This document shows positions 25,002-34,489 of a DNA stretch of 64,000 nucleotides, in pieces. The translations under genes were made by a program, and so were the position numbers. Position 1 is the stretch's first letter, and the number at the start of each line of letters is the position of its first letter. The notes under the pieces were generated by a model. It was not told the DNA's origin. It did no database searches and worked only from the letters and a program-made list of their open reading frames with translations. The DNA comes from Chryseobacterium panacisoli (lineage in GTDB: Bacteria > Bacteroidota > Bacteroidia > Flavobacteriales > Weeksellaceae), in the NCBI RefSeq assembly GCF_008274625.1, contig NZ_VTRU01000003.1, forward strand, positions 186,001 through 250,000. The letters are read 5' to 3'.

Positions 25002-25155
25002 AAAAAAACATGCCAACCATAATAAAAAAGGTGTATTTAAAAACAGCCCCCAATAATGAATACGGATATATTCAATTCAAACGGGTAAAATTCTCCTAAA
25101 ACAATAGAAAAAATCAAATGCATTGATAACAGCTTATGATTAACTTAAAATTCAA

Positions 25156-25163
25156 TAATTTTG
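25156..25163 (+). promoter_or_regulatory. -7 promoter element for ggt
   Basis: TAATTTTG, 20 bases before the ATG at 25184. It lies inside the longer reading frame that starts at 25136, which argues for the downstream start. Confidence 0.5.
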
Positions 25164-25183
25164 TTTCAAAGAAAAACAATCAT

Positions 25184-26872
25184 ATGAAGAAGATTTTAAT
25201 TGCTTCGATTTTACTGGTCAGTCCGCTTAGCTGGGCTCAGTTTACCAATTTCAATATCATCAAGGAAGCACAGGTAAAAAATAAAGGTGTTGTAGTATCT
25301 GCACATCCGTTAGCCAGTGAAGCTGGAGCCAAAATCTTAAAGATGGGCGGAAATGCCTACGATGCAGTTACAGCAACACAATATGCCCTTGCTGTAGTGT
25401 ATCCTCAGGCCGGAAATATTGGTGGGGGCGGCTTTTTAGTAGGCGTAAAAAATAATGGGGAAAAATTCACATTGGATTATAGGGAAACTGCTCCGAAAAA
25501 GGCTTCCAGAGATATGTATATTGATAAAAAAGGAAAAGCAGATACAGATCTTTCCCAAAACGGAAGACTGGCTGTGGGAATTCCCGGAAGCGTAGCTGGT
25601 TTTTTTGCTACCCTGAAATACTGCAAGCTGCCTATGGAAAAGATTATTCAACCCGCCATTGATCTCGCAGAAAAAGGATTTGCCATTACAGATAAGGAAG
25701 CAGAAATGCTGAATAACCAAAGGGAAAAATTCCAGAAACATAATAAATCTTCTATCATTTTTGTAAAAGATGCTCCATGGAAAGCAGGAGATGTACTGAT
25801 CCAAAAAGACCTTGCCGAAACCTTGAAACTGATCCAGAAATTAGGAGCAAAAGGGTTTTATGAAGGCAAAACAGCTGATCTTCTGGTAGCAGAGATGAAA
25901 AGAGGGAACGGAATCATCACCCTGGAAGATCTTAAAAACTATAAAGTTGCAGAGAGAAAAGCGCTGGAATTTGAATACAAAGGAAACAATGTGGTGACCA
26001 TGCCTTTGCCGTCAAGTGGCGGAGTTCTTCTTGCCCAGATGCTGAGAATGTCAAGTTTTGAAAACCTTGAAAAATACCAGCAAAACTCTACAAAAGCTGT
26101 CCAGATCATGACTGAAGCAGAACGAAGAGCTTTTGCAGACAGAGCAGAATATATGGGAGATCCTGATTTTATACAGGATAAAACTTCTTATCTGATCTCT
26201 GATGACTATCTGAAAGGAAGATGGAAAAGCTTCAGTTTTGATAAAGCTACCCCAAGTGCAGAAGTTGGCAAAATTATAGAACAGCCTAAAGAATCTATGC
26301 AGACCACTCATATTTCCGTATTGGATAAGGATGGAAATGCTGCTTCTGTAACCACAACTCTTAACGGTTATTACGGAAGTAAAGTATTGGTTTCAGGAGC
26401 CGGATTCTTCTTAAATAATGAAATGGATGATTTCTCTATTAAACCGGGTGTGCCGAATATGTTCGGGGCAGTGGGCGGAGAAGCCAATTCTATCCAGCCT
26501 AACAAGAGAATGCTTTCCTCCATGACTCCAACTATTCTCCTTAAGAACGGAAAGCCTTATATGGTAGTGGGAACTCCCGGAGGAACTACAATTCCTACTT
26601 CGGTGTACCAGTCTATTGTGAATGTTGTGGATTTTAAACTGAACGCCAATATGTCTGTAAATACACCAAAATTCCATCACCAATGGCTTCCGGAAACGAT
26701 TACGGTAGAAAACAACTTTCCTGAGAGCACAATCTCTGAGCTGAAAAGCAAGAATTACATCATTGAAAAGATAAAATACATCGGAAAAACAGAAATGATT
26801 GTACTTGACGAAAACGGAAGCATCCATGCAGTGGCAGACGGCCGTGGAGACGATTCTGTTGCAGTGGAATAA
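25184..26872 (+). CDS. ggt: Gamma-glutamyltransferase
   Basis: Periplasmic enzyme that cleaves gamma-glutamyl bonds of glutathione and related peptides. 562 residues from the ATG at 25184, whose product starts with a proper signal peptide (MKKILIASILLVSPLSWAQF); the longer frame from 25136 has no signal at its start. GGT hallmarks are GGNAYDAVTATQYALAVVYP, GNIGGGGFLV, the DYRETAP loop, the autocatalytic threonine in MQTTHISVLDKDGNAA and the C-terminal MLSSMTPTILLKNGKP and GTPGGTTIPTSV. Length and order are normal. Confidence 0.95.
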   Translation: MKKILIASILLVSPLSWAQFTNFNIIKEAQVKNKGVVVSAHPLASEAGAKILKMGGNAYDAVTATQYALAVVYPQAGNIGGGGFLVGVKNNGEKFTLDYRETAPKKASRDMYIDKKGKADTDLSQNGRLAVGIPGSVAGFFATLKYCKLPMEKIIQPAIDLAEKGFAITDKEAEMLNNQREKFQKHNKSSIIFVKDAPWKAGDVLIQKDLAETLKLIQKLGAKGFYEGKTADLLVAEMKRGNGIITLEDLKNYKVAERKALEFEYKGNNVVTMPLPSSGGVLLAQMLRMSSFENLEKYQQNSTKAVQIMTEAERRAFADRAEYMGDPDFIQDKTSYLISDDYLKGRWKSFSFDKATPSAEVGKIIEQPKESMQTTHISVLDKDGNAASVTTTLNGYYGSKVLVSGAGFFLNNEMDDFSIKPGVPNMFGAVGGEANSIQPNKRMLSSMTPTILLKNGKPYMVVGTPGGTTIPTSVYQSIVNVVDFKLNANMSVNTPKFHHQWLPETITVENNFPESTISELKSKNYIIEKIKYIGKTEMIVLDENGSIHAVADGRGDDSVAVE

Positions 26873-26898
26873 CACCATCTGTCAATATTATAATAGAA

Positions 26899-26954
26899 CT
26901 CCGGCTTCATTCTAAAAGGCTTTTGCCTTTTTACGAATGAAGCCGGAGCTTTTT
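26899..26954 (+). terminator. Terminator of ggt
   Basis: Arms CTCCGGCTTCATTC (26899-26912) and GAATGAAGCCGGAG (26935-26948), with a second inner AAAAGGC/GCCTTTT hairpin, then seven T's. Confidence 0.93.
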
Positions 26955-27051
26955 TTGATTGAATGACTGCCAGATCTTTTCAATGACTTTTGTCATGTTT
27001 TCAGATAAATTTTCTTAATTTTCGCCCTTAAAAAAACAAAACGACTGTTCT

Positions 27052-28332
27052 TTGAAAGCAAAAAAAATACACAATCAGCTTTATTTCCAGGTGATTATCG
27101 CGATCATTGCGGGTATTCTTTTGGGAAAATTTTATCCTGAATTAGGTGAAAAGATGAAGCCTTTGGGAGACGGATTCATCAAATTGGTTAAAATGATTAT
27201 TGCTCCGGTAATATTTATTACTCTTACTTTGGGAATTGCCCACATGACCGATTTGAAAAAAGTTGGCAGAATTGCAATCAAAGCAATGATCTACTTTTTC
27301 ACCTTTTCAACTCTGGCTCTTATTATCGGACTATTGGTGGGAAATATCTTACAGCCGGGTCATGGTTTAAATATTGATCCCGCTACCCTTTCAGGTGATG
27401 TTTCGCAATACCAGGCAAAAGCTCATGAGTCAACGCTTACAGGATTCATTATGAATATTATTCCGGAGACTTTATTCAGTCCTTTGGTGGGTGATAATAT
27501 TCTTCAGGTTCTCTTGGTTGCTATTTTAATGGGAGTAGCTTTAGTTTTAACAAAAGAAAAAAGTCAGAAAGTAACCGATTTTTTACAGGACCTGTCAACT
27601 CCGGTATTTAAAATCGTTCATATGCTTATGAAACTGGCACCTATCGGAGCATTCGGAGCAATGGCATTTACGATCGGAAAGTACGGACTTCATTCGGTCA
27701 TAAATCTTATTTTTTTAGTCGGCACATTTTACATCACTTCTGCTCTTTTTGTGGTATTGGTGTTAGGAGCGGTAGCATGGTATAACGGATTTAACATTTT
27801 CAAGCTCCTTTTCTATCTTAAAGAAGAGCTTCTTCTTGTTTTGGGAACCAGCTCATCAGAGTCTGCTCTTCCCGGAATTATGGAAAAGCTTGAGAAAGCA
27901 GGATGCTCACGCGCCATTGTAGGACTTGTAGTCCCTACAGGGTATTCCTTCAATCTTGACGGAACGAATATTTATATGACACTTGCCTCTCTCTTTATTG
28001 CACAGGCATTAAACATCCATCTTCCTATTGAAAAACAGCTGATGCTTCTTCTGGTAGCCATGCTGAGTTCAAAAGGAGCAGCAGGTGTTACCGGTGCCGG
28101 ATTTGTAACACTGGCAGCAACCCTGGCTGTAGTTCCGGAAATTCCAATTGCCGGAATGACCTTAATCCTTGGGATTGATAAATTTATGAGTGAATGCAGA
28201 GCGCTGACAAATGTAATCGGGAATTCTGTAGCTACCGTAGTAGTTGCCAACTGGGAAAAACAGCTTGATAAAAAACAGCTTCAATATTGTCTGGATCATC
28301 CGGCTGAAGTGGAGAAAAAGCTGGAAGTATAA
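27052..28332 (+). CDS. Dicarboxylate/amino acid:cation symporter (DAACS family)
   Basis: 426-residue inner-membrane carrier that takes up C4-dicarboxylates or acidic amino acids with H+ or Na+. Family motifs are [34 protein letters not shown], the serine-rich hairpin [30 protein letters not shown] and [13 protein letters not shown]. The start is a TTG at 27052, since no ATG lies upstream of the conserved first helix. It is a single gene, convergent with the lipid kinase across a repeat-rich gap. Confidence 0.92.
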   Translation: MKAKKIHNQLYFQVIIAIIAGILLGKFYPELGEKMKPLGDGFIKLVKMIIAPVIFITLTLGIAHMTDLKKVGRIAIKAMIYFFTFSTLALIIGLLVGNILQPGHGLNIDPATLSGDVSQYQAKAHESTLTGFIMNIIPETLFSPLVGDNILQVLLVAILMGVALVLTKEKSQKVTDFLQDLSTPVFKIVHMLMKLAPIGAFGAMAFTIGKYGLHSVINLIFLVGTFYITSALFVVLVLGAVAWYNGFNIFKLLFYLKEELLLVLGTSSSESALPGIMEKLEKAGCSRAIVGLVVPTGYSFNLDGTNIYMTLASLFIAQALNIHLPIEKQLMLLLVAMLSSKGAAGVTGAGFVTLAATLAVVPEIPIAGMTLILGIDKFMSECRALTNVIGNSVATVVVANWEKQLDKKQLQYCLDHPAEVEKKLEV

Positions 28333-28363
28333 ACAGGTGGCAGATCGTAGGACGTTTATTAGG

Positions 28364-28404
28364 GTCAATAGTGAATTTTGCTTCGCAAGTGAATGGTGAA
28401 TTTT
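28364..28404 (+). repeat. 41-nt interspersed element, copy 2
   Basis: Two 16-base near-direct repeats (GTCAATAGTGAATTTT and GTGAATGGTGAATTTT) around GCTTCGCAA. It is followed by CAACTAGCAAC / CAGAAACCAGCAAC heptamer-like sequence to 28466. Confidence 0.88.
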
Positions 28405-28466
28405 ATATGAAATCAAGATTCATCAATCATCAACTAGCAACAAAAAACAACCAGAAACCAGCAACT

Positions 28467-29318
28467 TTAAATCAAAATACTTAAACTCGCCGGCTGTACT
28501 TTAACATGAACAGGTGATTTAATTTTATTGAATTCCCCGTCCAGATGCCAGTTTTTGGTATTGACTTTAAATGATATTTCGGAAACAGGAAGATAGGTGA
28601 CATATTCATCATCTTTCAGCCTTTTGGTGAACATTCTGAAAGCAAACAGCGCAGAATAGGTCAGAGGAAACTTTTTCACCAAAACCATATCTACCAAACC
28701 ATCACTTTTGCTTGCTTTTGGAGCAATGTAAGCGTTGTTGCCAAACTGGCGGGTATTGGCAATATTCATCATCAGGTACCTTCCGTTGTACTGCTGATAT
28801 TCTTCATCAAAAAACTTTACTTTGATAGGTTTGTAGTTGAAGAAGGTTTTCAGGGAAACTTTGATATAGTTTTTGAATCCTCGGCTCGTTTTTTCAAATT
28901 CCTTGACAACTTTACCGTCAAATCCCGTTCCCGAAACATTGATAGAAAGTCTGTCGTTCACCGTGAAAGTATCAATCTTTCTGGAGTTTTTGATTTTTAT
29001 TTTTGCTAAAAGTTCATCCAGATTTTTACTAAACTGGGTTTCATTGGAAAATCCGTTTCCTGAGCCAGCCGGGAAAATAGCCAGAATTTTTTCTGTATTA
29101 ATCAGATTTTTGGCTACAGTAGAAATTGTTCCATCCCCTCCTATGGCCACAAAAATGTCTACCTCTTCAAAATGAGCCTGAATAAATTCATCTGTTCCCG
29201 GAATAGATTCTGACACATAATATAACGGGTTGTTAACCTTTTTTTTAAGTTCGTTCAAAAACGGTTGATAATTTTTTTTGGCCGAGAAAGGGTTAATAAT
29301 AAAAGCTACTTTTTCCAT
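28467..29318 (-). CDS. Diacylglycerol kinase-like lipid kinase (DagK/YegS family)
   Basis: 283 residues from the ATG at 29318 (MEKVAFIINPFSAKK). The catalytic nucleotide-binding motif GGDGTISTVAKNL (about 74-86) and PAGSGNGFSNE are present; the C-terminal beta-sandwich ends KVQPASLSILI. It phosphorylates diacylglycerol or a related lipid. A longer start at 29357 would lie inside the terminator of the upstream gene and ahead of a TAATTTTG promoter, so I reject it. The ATG is only 5 bases from that -7 element, suggesting a leaderless mRNA. Confidence 0.88.
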   Translation of the reverse strand: MEKVAFIINPFSAKKNYQPFLNELKKKVNNPLYYVSESIPGTDEFIQAHFEEVDIFVAIGGDGTISTVAKNLINTEKILAIFPAGSGNGFSNETQFSKNLDELLAKIKIKNSRKIDTFTVNDRLSINVSGTGFDGKVVKEFEKTSRGFKNYIKVSLKTFFNYKPIKVKFFDEEYQQYNGRYLMMNIANTRQFGNNAYIAPKASKSDGLVDMVLVKKFPLTYSALFAFRMFTKRLKDDEYVTYLPVSEISFKVNTKNWHLDGEFNKIKSPVHVKVQPASLSILI

Positions 29319-29323
29319 TACCG

Positions 29324-29331
29324 CAAAATTA
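29324..29331 (-). promoter_or_regulatory. -7 promoter element for the lipid kinase, adjacent to its start codon
   Basis: TAATTTTG on the minus strand, then 5 bases (CGGTA), then ATG at 29318. Same spacing as idi. Confidence 0.55.
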
Positions 29332-29334
29332 AAA

Positions 29335-29358
29335 AATGCTTCCTGATCTGGAAGCATT
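29335..29358 (-). terminator. Terminator of the DUF3298-like lipoprotein gene
   Basis: AATGCTTCC / GGAAGCATT stem, followed on the minus strand by a T tract that runs into the lipid kinase promoter. Confidence 0.85.
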
Positions 29359-29361
29359 AAT

Positions 29362-30186
29362 TTACTTAATTTTCATTCTTTCTTTAAATTCTGCATTTAA
29401 TGTTCCTTTCAGGTCTTCCCATGAAACAGGAATCGTGATATCTCCTGCAGCAAAAGCGGCAATTTCATAGGGACTGTAGTGGAAATACAGGTTTTTATCA
29501 TCAAAATAGAAGTTATCGGATGCCGGAATTTTCTCAACAAGCAGCATTTCCGAGTTTTTCACTTCCCCGTCACCATCCATTGTTCCGCTGTTGATTTTAT
29601 CGATATTTTTCATCAGAATTGCTTCAATTTTATTTTTAGGCATTGAAGTAATATCTTTCAGTTCTAATTTTTTACTGTTTTTAAGATCAAAAACTCTTTC
29701 TGAAAAACCATAGTTGTCATGGGCTCCTCCCTCATATCCGCTTCCTACATACTGAATATGCATATAATTGTTTGCATTGGACATCAAATTCATATGCGAG
29801 CTTGAATACCAGTTCTGAGCATAGGTAACATCTGAAACCCAATCTTTATTATCATTTTTTATAGAACTGAAATAATCATTCTTTTCTTTATCAAGATAAG
29901 CCTGAAGCCCTGCTTTGGAAAAGTCTTTTATTTTTTCATTCTGGAAATAGATACTGTCTAATAGCTTTTTATCTTTCAATGTTGGAAAAACCAACAGTTT
30001 TGAAGTGTAGCTCACTTTTAAAGAGTCTGTAATCTTTGTAGAATCATTCACTTTCACAGAATCTACCACAAACTCTTCGGTGGTTTTATTTTCTGTTTTT
30101 TCTACTGGCCCTGCCTTTTCATTTTTTTTACAGGCAGTCACTGCTAAGAAAGAAGATAATGCTATAACAGCAATCGTATTTTTCAT
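29362..30186 (-). CDS. DUF4163/DUF3298-like lipoprotein (RsiV-type fold)
   Basis: 274 residues from the ATG at 30186: signal peptide with lipobox (MKNTIAVIALSSFLAVTACKK, Cys at 19). The C-terminal half has YVGSGYEGGAHDNYGFSERVFDLKNSKKLELKDI, the GAH-containing signature of DUF3298, and FYFDDKNLYFHYSPYEIAAFAAGDITIPV near the end. RsiV-like proteins bind lysozyme in Firmicutes; whether this one does is unknown. The longer start at 30213 falls in the upstream terminator and is rejected. Confidence 0.82.
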   Translation of the reverse strand: MKNTIAVIALSSFLAVTACKKNEKAGPVEKTENKTTEEFVVDSVKVNDSTKITDSLKVSYTSKLLVFPTLKDKKLLDSIYFQNEKIKDFSKAGLQAYLDKEKNDYFSSIKNDNKDWVSDVTYAQNWYSSSHMNLMSNANNYMHIQYVGSGYEGGAHDNYGFSERVFDLKNSKKLELKDITSMPKNKIEAILMKNIDKINSGTMDGDGEVKNSEMLLVEKIPASDNFYFDDKNLYFHYSPYEIAAFAAGDITIPVSWEDLKGTLNAEFKERMKIK

Positions 30187-30211
30187 AATTGTAATTTTTG
30201 ATATCAAATAC

Positions 30212-30240
30212 AAAAACCATTCAAAAGGTGAATGGTTTTT
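30212..30240 (-). terminator. Terminator of the first DUF3857 gene
   Basis: AAAAACCATTC / GAATGGTTTTT stem about 50 bases past the stop at 30289. T-rich on the minus strand. Confidence 0.8.
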
Positions 30241-30288
30241 GAAAAAACTTTATTTTTTTTATAAATCTTGCTTAAGTTCTCTTAAATA

Positions 30289-32223
30289 TTACTTTTTAAC
30301 AAGGCTTATGACCTGATTTTCAAACTTAGATGCTACTCCCCAGATTTGTTTAAATGCAGGATAATATTCTTTCGGGTAATCTGAACTGCTCACTTTTGTT
30401 GTGGTAGTCACTTCCAGCTTATTTCCTTTTTGTTCTACAGAATAGGTATAGGCTATTTCTTTATCTTCGGTAACGATCCTTTTTTCTTTAGGCATTTCCT
30501 CAATCACGTAACCTTCAGGAATTTCAAGGGTGACTTTTTTCACTTTGGTGATTGGTGATCCAAAATCGATGGGATACTGTCTGACTTCCGTCTGATCAAA
30601 CTCATTGGAACTTTTGTTTAAAAACAGCATCGGATTGATGATCATTTTCTTTCCTACTCTATCAATAAGGTTCATCGAAGAGAATTTCATACTGCTTTCA
30701 AAATCTCCATTTTCCAAAACTTTTGAATTAATATCCGTAAAGTCCATAGAAAAGTTTTCTTTATACCGCTTTTTATATTTCTCAGCATTGTCATCATAGC
30801 TGTCTTTCACATACATAGCATAAGCACCTGTATCTCTGTCTGAATAGGTTCCGGAAATACTTCCGTCGTCATTGATCTTACCATTGACTGTAAGGAAAGT
30901 ATTGCTTGATTTTATATTGGTCATTTGAATCTGCAAAGTCTTTTCCTTAGTGACCAAAATCCCATATTGATTCCAGTTTTTAAGAGGTATTTCATCTAGA
31001 GAGGATTGCTTTGATGTGGCATCATAGATATGCAATTGATTATCAATATTGATAGAAGCCAATACAAAATTCATATTGGAAATATTGGGAGACACCAGAT
31101 TAATCAATCCATTTTCCACTGTAGAAATCACTAATGGATCAGCTTTAAGACCGGCTTCGCGAAGCATCATTACCAGAAAAAGGTTGATTTCTGCTGCATT
31201 TCCAACTTTAGTTTCCAACAGCTTCTTGATCCCGTCTTCCGTATAAATTCCTTTATCTTTATTCCAGGTAAAAGTTTTCTGAACATATGAAAAAATAGCA
31301 TTTGCCTTTTCAAGATCGGTTTTCATTTCTGAAACTCCTGCCGGCATGTTTTCTTTTGCCAGTTTTGTTCTTTTCAGTTCTCCACCAAAATCATCGCTTT
31401 CATAAAGCCTTTTCCCAATCTGATCCCATGATGATGAATAGAGTTTAAGCTCACCGAAGTTAGTAGAATTCAACTCTGCACTGATTTTCGTTCTGAAATT
31501 TCTATCGTTTCTTACAAATTTTTCAGTTTTAAAGCCTTTTAGGTTTTCAAAGGCAAATCTAAAAGTTTTGTATTGTGCACCGTACAGGTTTCTTTCCTCC
31601 ATTTCCCTGTATTTAGGTGTAAGCCCTCCAGTATAGTTTACATTGTATGCCATATTGATAGGAGTATCAAAAACATATTCTGTGTTCAGTGAAGGAGTAT
31701 CAGATTCTATCAATACCTCCGGAATCATAAATCGGAACGGAGATATAATTTCATACTGATATTCTAAGACCGATCCATTTTTCACACTCGGAAAAGCAAA
31801 TTTCGTCAGTGTAACATATTTATTCTCCTTACTTTTATATTGTGAACTTTTTTCCACTTTTACGGGAACTGTGTTTCCGTTTTCAAGATTGTATGTAAAA
31901 GCCTTGAATTTACCCAGTGATTCTCTGTTGGTTCCAACATTATAAATAGGGATTTCAAGATTCAGCCAGTCTTCAGCCTTATCTTTATCATAAATCTTAA
32001 CTCTGTAATAATATCTTTTGTGCAGATTTCCTGTACTTGCATCCACCATAAAGTAAGCCGATTTATACAAAATTTCAGCAGGCGCATTTTCATCCAATAA
32101 AGATTTTGCTTTAGACAAATCTGCATCATTAAATTTCGGAGGATTCAGAAATTCGTATTTCTTCTGAGCATTAATCATTATTGCATTGGCAGAGCAAAGG
32201 ACCAATACTATTAATTTTTTCAT
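30289..32223 (-). CDS. DUF3857-type secreted protein with degenerate transglutaminase-like domain
   Basis: 644 residues with signal peptide (MKKLIVLVLCSANAIMINAQ). The architecture is N-terminal DUF3857 beta domain (about 30-270), transglutaminase-like core (about 275-410) and C-terminal DUF3858-like sheet. At the catalytic positions it reads VGNAAEINLF where its neighbour has YGDCKGLTNY, so the Cys is Ala, and NFVLASI where the neighbour has NHVILMV, so the His is Phe. It is probably a non-catalytic binding protein. It follows the paralogue by 2 bases, in the same operon. Confidence 0.82.
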   Translation of the reverse strand: MKKLIVLVLCSANAIMINAQKKYEFLNPPKFNDADLSKAKSLLDENAPAEILYKSAYFMVDASTGNLHKRYYYRVKIYDKDKAEDWLNLEIPIYNVGTNRESLGKFKAFTYNLENGNTVPVKVEKSSQYKSKENKYVTLTKFAFPSVKNGSVLEYQYEIISPFRFMIPEVLIESDTPSLNTEYVFDTPINMAYNVNYTGGLTPKYREMEERNLYGAQYKTFRFAFENLKGFKTEKFVRNDRNFRTKISAELNSTNFGELKLYSSSWDQIGKRLYESDDFGGELKRTKLAKENMPAGVSEMKTDLEKANAIFSYVQKTFTWNKDKGIYTEDGIKKLLETKVGNAAEINLFLVMMLREAGLKADPLVISTVENGLINLVSPNISNMNFVLASINIDNQLHIYDATSKQSSLDEIPLKNWNQYGILVTKEKTLQIQMTNIKSSNTFLTVNGKINDDGSISGTYSDRDTGAYAMYVKDSYDDNAEKYKKRYKENFSMDFTDINSKVLENGDFESSMKFSSMNLIDRVGKKMIINPMLFLNKSSNEFDQTEVRQYPIDFGSPITKVKKVTLEIPEGYVIEEMPKEKRIVTEDKEIAYTYSVEQKGNKLEVTTTTKVSSSDYPKEYYPAFKQIWGVASKFENQVISLVKK

Positions 32224-32225
32224 GG

Positions 32226-34118
32226 TTATATTTTTGTTATTAAAATTTTTGAATTATCCATGTTCAGAATTTTTTTTCTGAAACTGATATAGTCATTGTA
32301 TTTTTCTTTTGGGTACAGACCTTTATTGATCTGCATTTTTCTTGTTACTTTTATCTGATTATCATTTTTAACAAAGCTTAGCTTATATGATCCAAATTCA
32401 GAAGTGATGTTTGAATTATCCGGAGTTTCATCAATTTTATAGCCCATAGGAAGCATAAAAGCAATTTCATATTCATCTTCAAAGGACATATTGACTTCAA
32501 AAGGAAGTTCACGGTTCTCGTCTGTCTTATAAACCACATCAGAAAAAATGGGTACAGCTCTGAATAAAAGGCTGCTTCCTGCTTTTTTAGAGAAATTATT
32601 CGTTTTAAAATCAAGGTCATACGTGATAACAGCGTTGTCTCTGTCATTGGTAAAATTTTTCATTTCTACTTTTTCAAAGTTTAAAATGTCAAAATTTGCT
32701 TTTACCGCATCATTTTTCTCTTTTGGATTCAGATTTACAAACCTTAAATTATAATCATATTGATTTCCTGTATAGGAAAAGTTTCCTGTTCCCGCAATAC
32801 TGTTATCCTCGTTAAGATTAATTCTCAACACCTGTTTTTCTTTATTTTGTTCGGCTTTATACACTGGTGTATTGATCAGTTCAATTCCTTTTGGGGTCAC
32901 TGCCAGTACATTTCTATCAGTTGTACTGTAACTTAAATGGTTAAAAGCCATCTGCTGAGAAGTATTTTCAAGCCAGATGTTTCCTTTTTCAGTGGGAACC
33001 ATCAGGATAACGTGGTTTCCACCCATAGAAGGAAATTCAGGATCAAAGGAAACCTGCGAACGGCCGGAAGTAATGATACAATAATTGGAAGGAATTCCTG
33101 CTTCATTCAGAAGAACTTTCATATAATTCGTAAGTCCTTTACAGTCTCCATAGCCTTTTTTCTGAACCTCATCCGGCATCATAGGCTGCCAGCCTCCTAT
33201 TCCTAAAGCCACAGCAATATACCGGCTTTTGTTCTGCATGTACTGATAAATTTTCTTCACTTTATCTTCTACAGATCCCTGGAGTTGTAAAGAGGCCACT
33301 TCTGCTTTGATTGCAGGAGTAGAAGCTGAAACGGGTATCAGAAGGTCATTATAGATCCAGGTTCCGAAATCTGTCCAGTTATTTAAAGTTCCCTGTTTTC
33401 CTGCCAGACTGAATTTTGCCAGCGCAAAGTTCACTGCAGGCAAAATTTTAACTGGCTGCGGTATCATAAAAGCATCATCTATAGCAGGTACGTTTTTATA
33501 GGAATAGGTTTTATCATTTGCACTGCCGCTTTCTATAACCGAAGTATAATTGTATTTTGACGGGTATATTTTAGAGCGAAGTTCAATTCCTGAAGTATTA
33601 ATGATTTTAAACTGTGCTTCTTCCAGTGATGTTTTGATACCAGTAAACGGCACAAAGTCAGGGATGAAAACTGTATTTTCATCATCAGTTTCATAGGAAA
33701 AATCAACGGTATAAGGATACTGAGCCGGTGTATAAGAATATACCAAGACTCTGTTATCTGAATAAAAAATCCCCTGAGGATTATTTGCTATATCCTGAAA
33801 ATCAGATTTTGAAACACTTTTGATCTTTTTTCCGGCTTCATCATAAATGGTTACTTTTACATTTGAAATACGTCTTGCTTTATCATAAGGAATATAGGCT
33901 GTAGCCTGATCATTACCGTCTTTGTTTAAAACTGTAGTAACCTTATTATACTGATATTTTATCTGATCAACTTTATTGATCTGAGCTGTTGTAAAGTCTT
34001 TTCGGATAACAACATTAGCATTTTTCTTCAAATTCTCAGGAATTGCCGAAGCAGGATAGCTTTGAGCAAAATATAATGAGGCAGCAGAGAAGGCCCCAAG
34101 AACTAATATTTTCATCAT
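32226..34118 (-). CDS. DUF3857/transglutaminase-like secreted protein
   Basis: 630 residues with signal peptide (MMKILVLGAFSAASLYFAQS). DUF3857 domain (about 40-240), transglutaminase-like core with Cys in KKGYGDCKGLTNYMKVLLNEAG, His in MGGNHVILMVPTEKG and a following WLENTSQ, then a C-terminal beta domain (DUF3858-like). The substrate is unknown; peptide or protein cross-linking or cleavage in the periplasm is possible. First gene of a two-gene unit with its inactive-looking paralogue, which suggests the two work together. Confidence 0.85.
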   Translation of the reverse strand: MMKILVLGAFSAASLYFAQSYPASAIPENLKKNANVVIRKDFTTAQINKVDQIKYQYNKVTTVLNKDGNDQATAYIPYDKARRISNVKVTIYDEAGKKIKSVSKSDFQDIANNPQGIFYSDNRVLVYSYTPAQYPYTVDFSYETDDENTVFIPDFVPFTGIKTSLEEAQFKIINTSGIELRSKIYPSKYNYTSVIESGSANDKTYSYKNVPAIDDAFMIPQPVKILPAVNFALAKFSLAGKQGTLNNWTDFGTWIYNDLLIPVSASTPAIKAEVASLQLQGSVEDKVKKIYQYMQNKSRYIAVALGIGGWQPMMPDEVQKKGYGDCKGLTNYMKVLLNEAGIPSNYCIITSGRSQVSFDPEFPSMGGNHVILMVPTEKGNIWLENTSQQMAFNHLSYSTTDRNVLAVTPKGIELINTPVYKAEQNKEKQVLRINLNEDNSIAGTGNFSYTGNQYDYNLRFVNLNPKEKNDAVKANFDILNFEKVEMKNFTNDRDNAVITYDLDFKTNNFSKKAGSSLLFRAVPIFSDVVYKTDENRELPFEVNMSFEDEYEIAFMLPMGYKIDETPDNSNITSEFGSYKLSFVKNDNQIKVTRKMQINKGLYPKEKYNDYISFRKKILNMDNSKILITKI

Positions 34119-34164
34119 AGTTATTAAAATTAAGCAAAAATAAGAAAATCTTAATAACTGTTAA

Positions 34165-34370
34165 AAAAAATATAAAAAGGCTTCAACATGTGAAGCCTTA
34201 ACCTAATACTTAAAAAGTACTTTTTTTGATGTACCTATAAGGATATGAACACATTATCAACTCTTCATTATTAAATTCTGAAAAGTTAAAACAGAATATT
34301 TATACTCATTCTAGATATTTATTCTGTGCATGAAGCGATAAAACTTCATATTGTCTGCGTTTCAAATTTA
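34165..34370 (-). ncRNA. Candidate small RNA or short-peptide transcript
   Basis: On the minus strand a TAAATTTG -7 element (34363-34370), with a TTG about 24 bases further upstream, precedes about 190 bases without a real gene. These end in a strong hairpin (AAGGCTTCA / TGAAGCCTT, 34177-34199) followed by TTTTTATATTTTTTTT. Two tiny ORFs (11 and 14 codons) are present but without support. Confidence 0.4.
34177..34199 (-). terminator. Strong terminator in the gap after the DUF5684 gene
   Basis: Nine-base stem with a 5-base loop; T-rich on the minus strand. It is the second terminator downstream of the DUF5684 gene, so it probably ends a separate transcript. Confidence 0.75.
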
Positions 34371-34446
34371 AAATAAATTATGATTCATGTAATTCAAAAG
34401 CTGTAGAATTAATAATACACAGAAGTACAATTAATTCTACAATAAA

Positions 34447-34470
34447 AAAGACCTCATTTCTGAAGTCTTT
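34447..34470 (-). terminator. Terminator of the DUF5684 gene
   Basis: AAAGACCTCA / TGAAGTCTTT with one mismatch and a TTTC loop, 20 bases after the stop codon. Confidence 0.75.
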
Positions 34471-34489
34471 ACGTTTTTACATTTTCTTT

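Noticed and set aside
26411..26878. 155-codon minus-strand open frame antisense to ggt
   Set aside because: Composition rich in His/Cys/Phe/Arg with no family resemblance; ggt on the other strand is certain.
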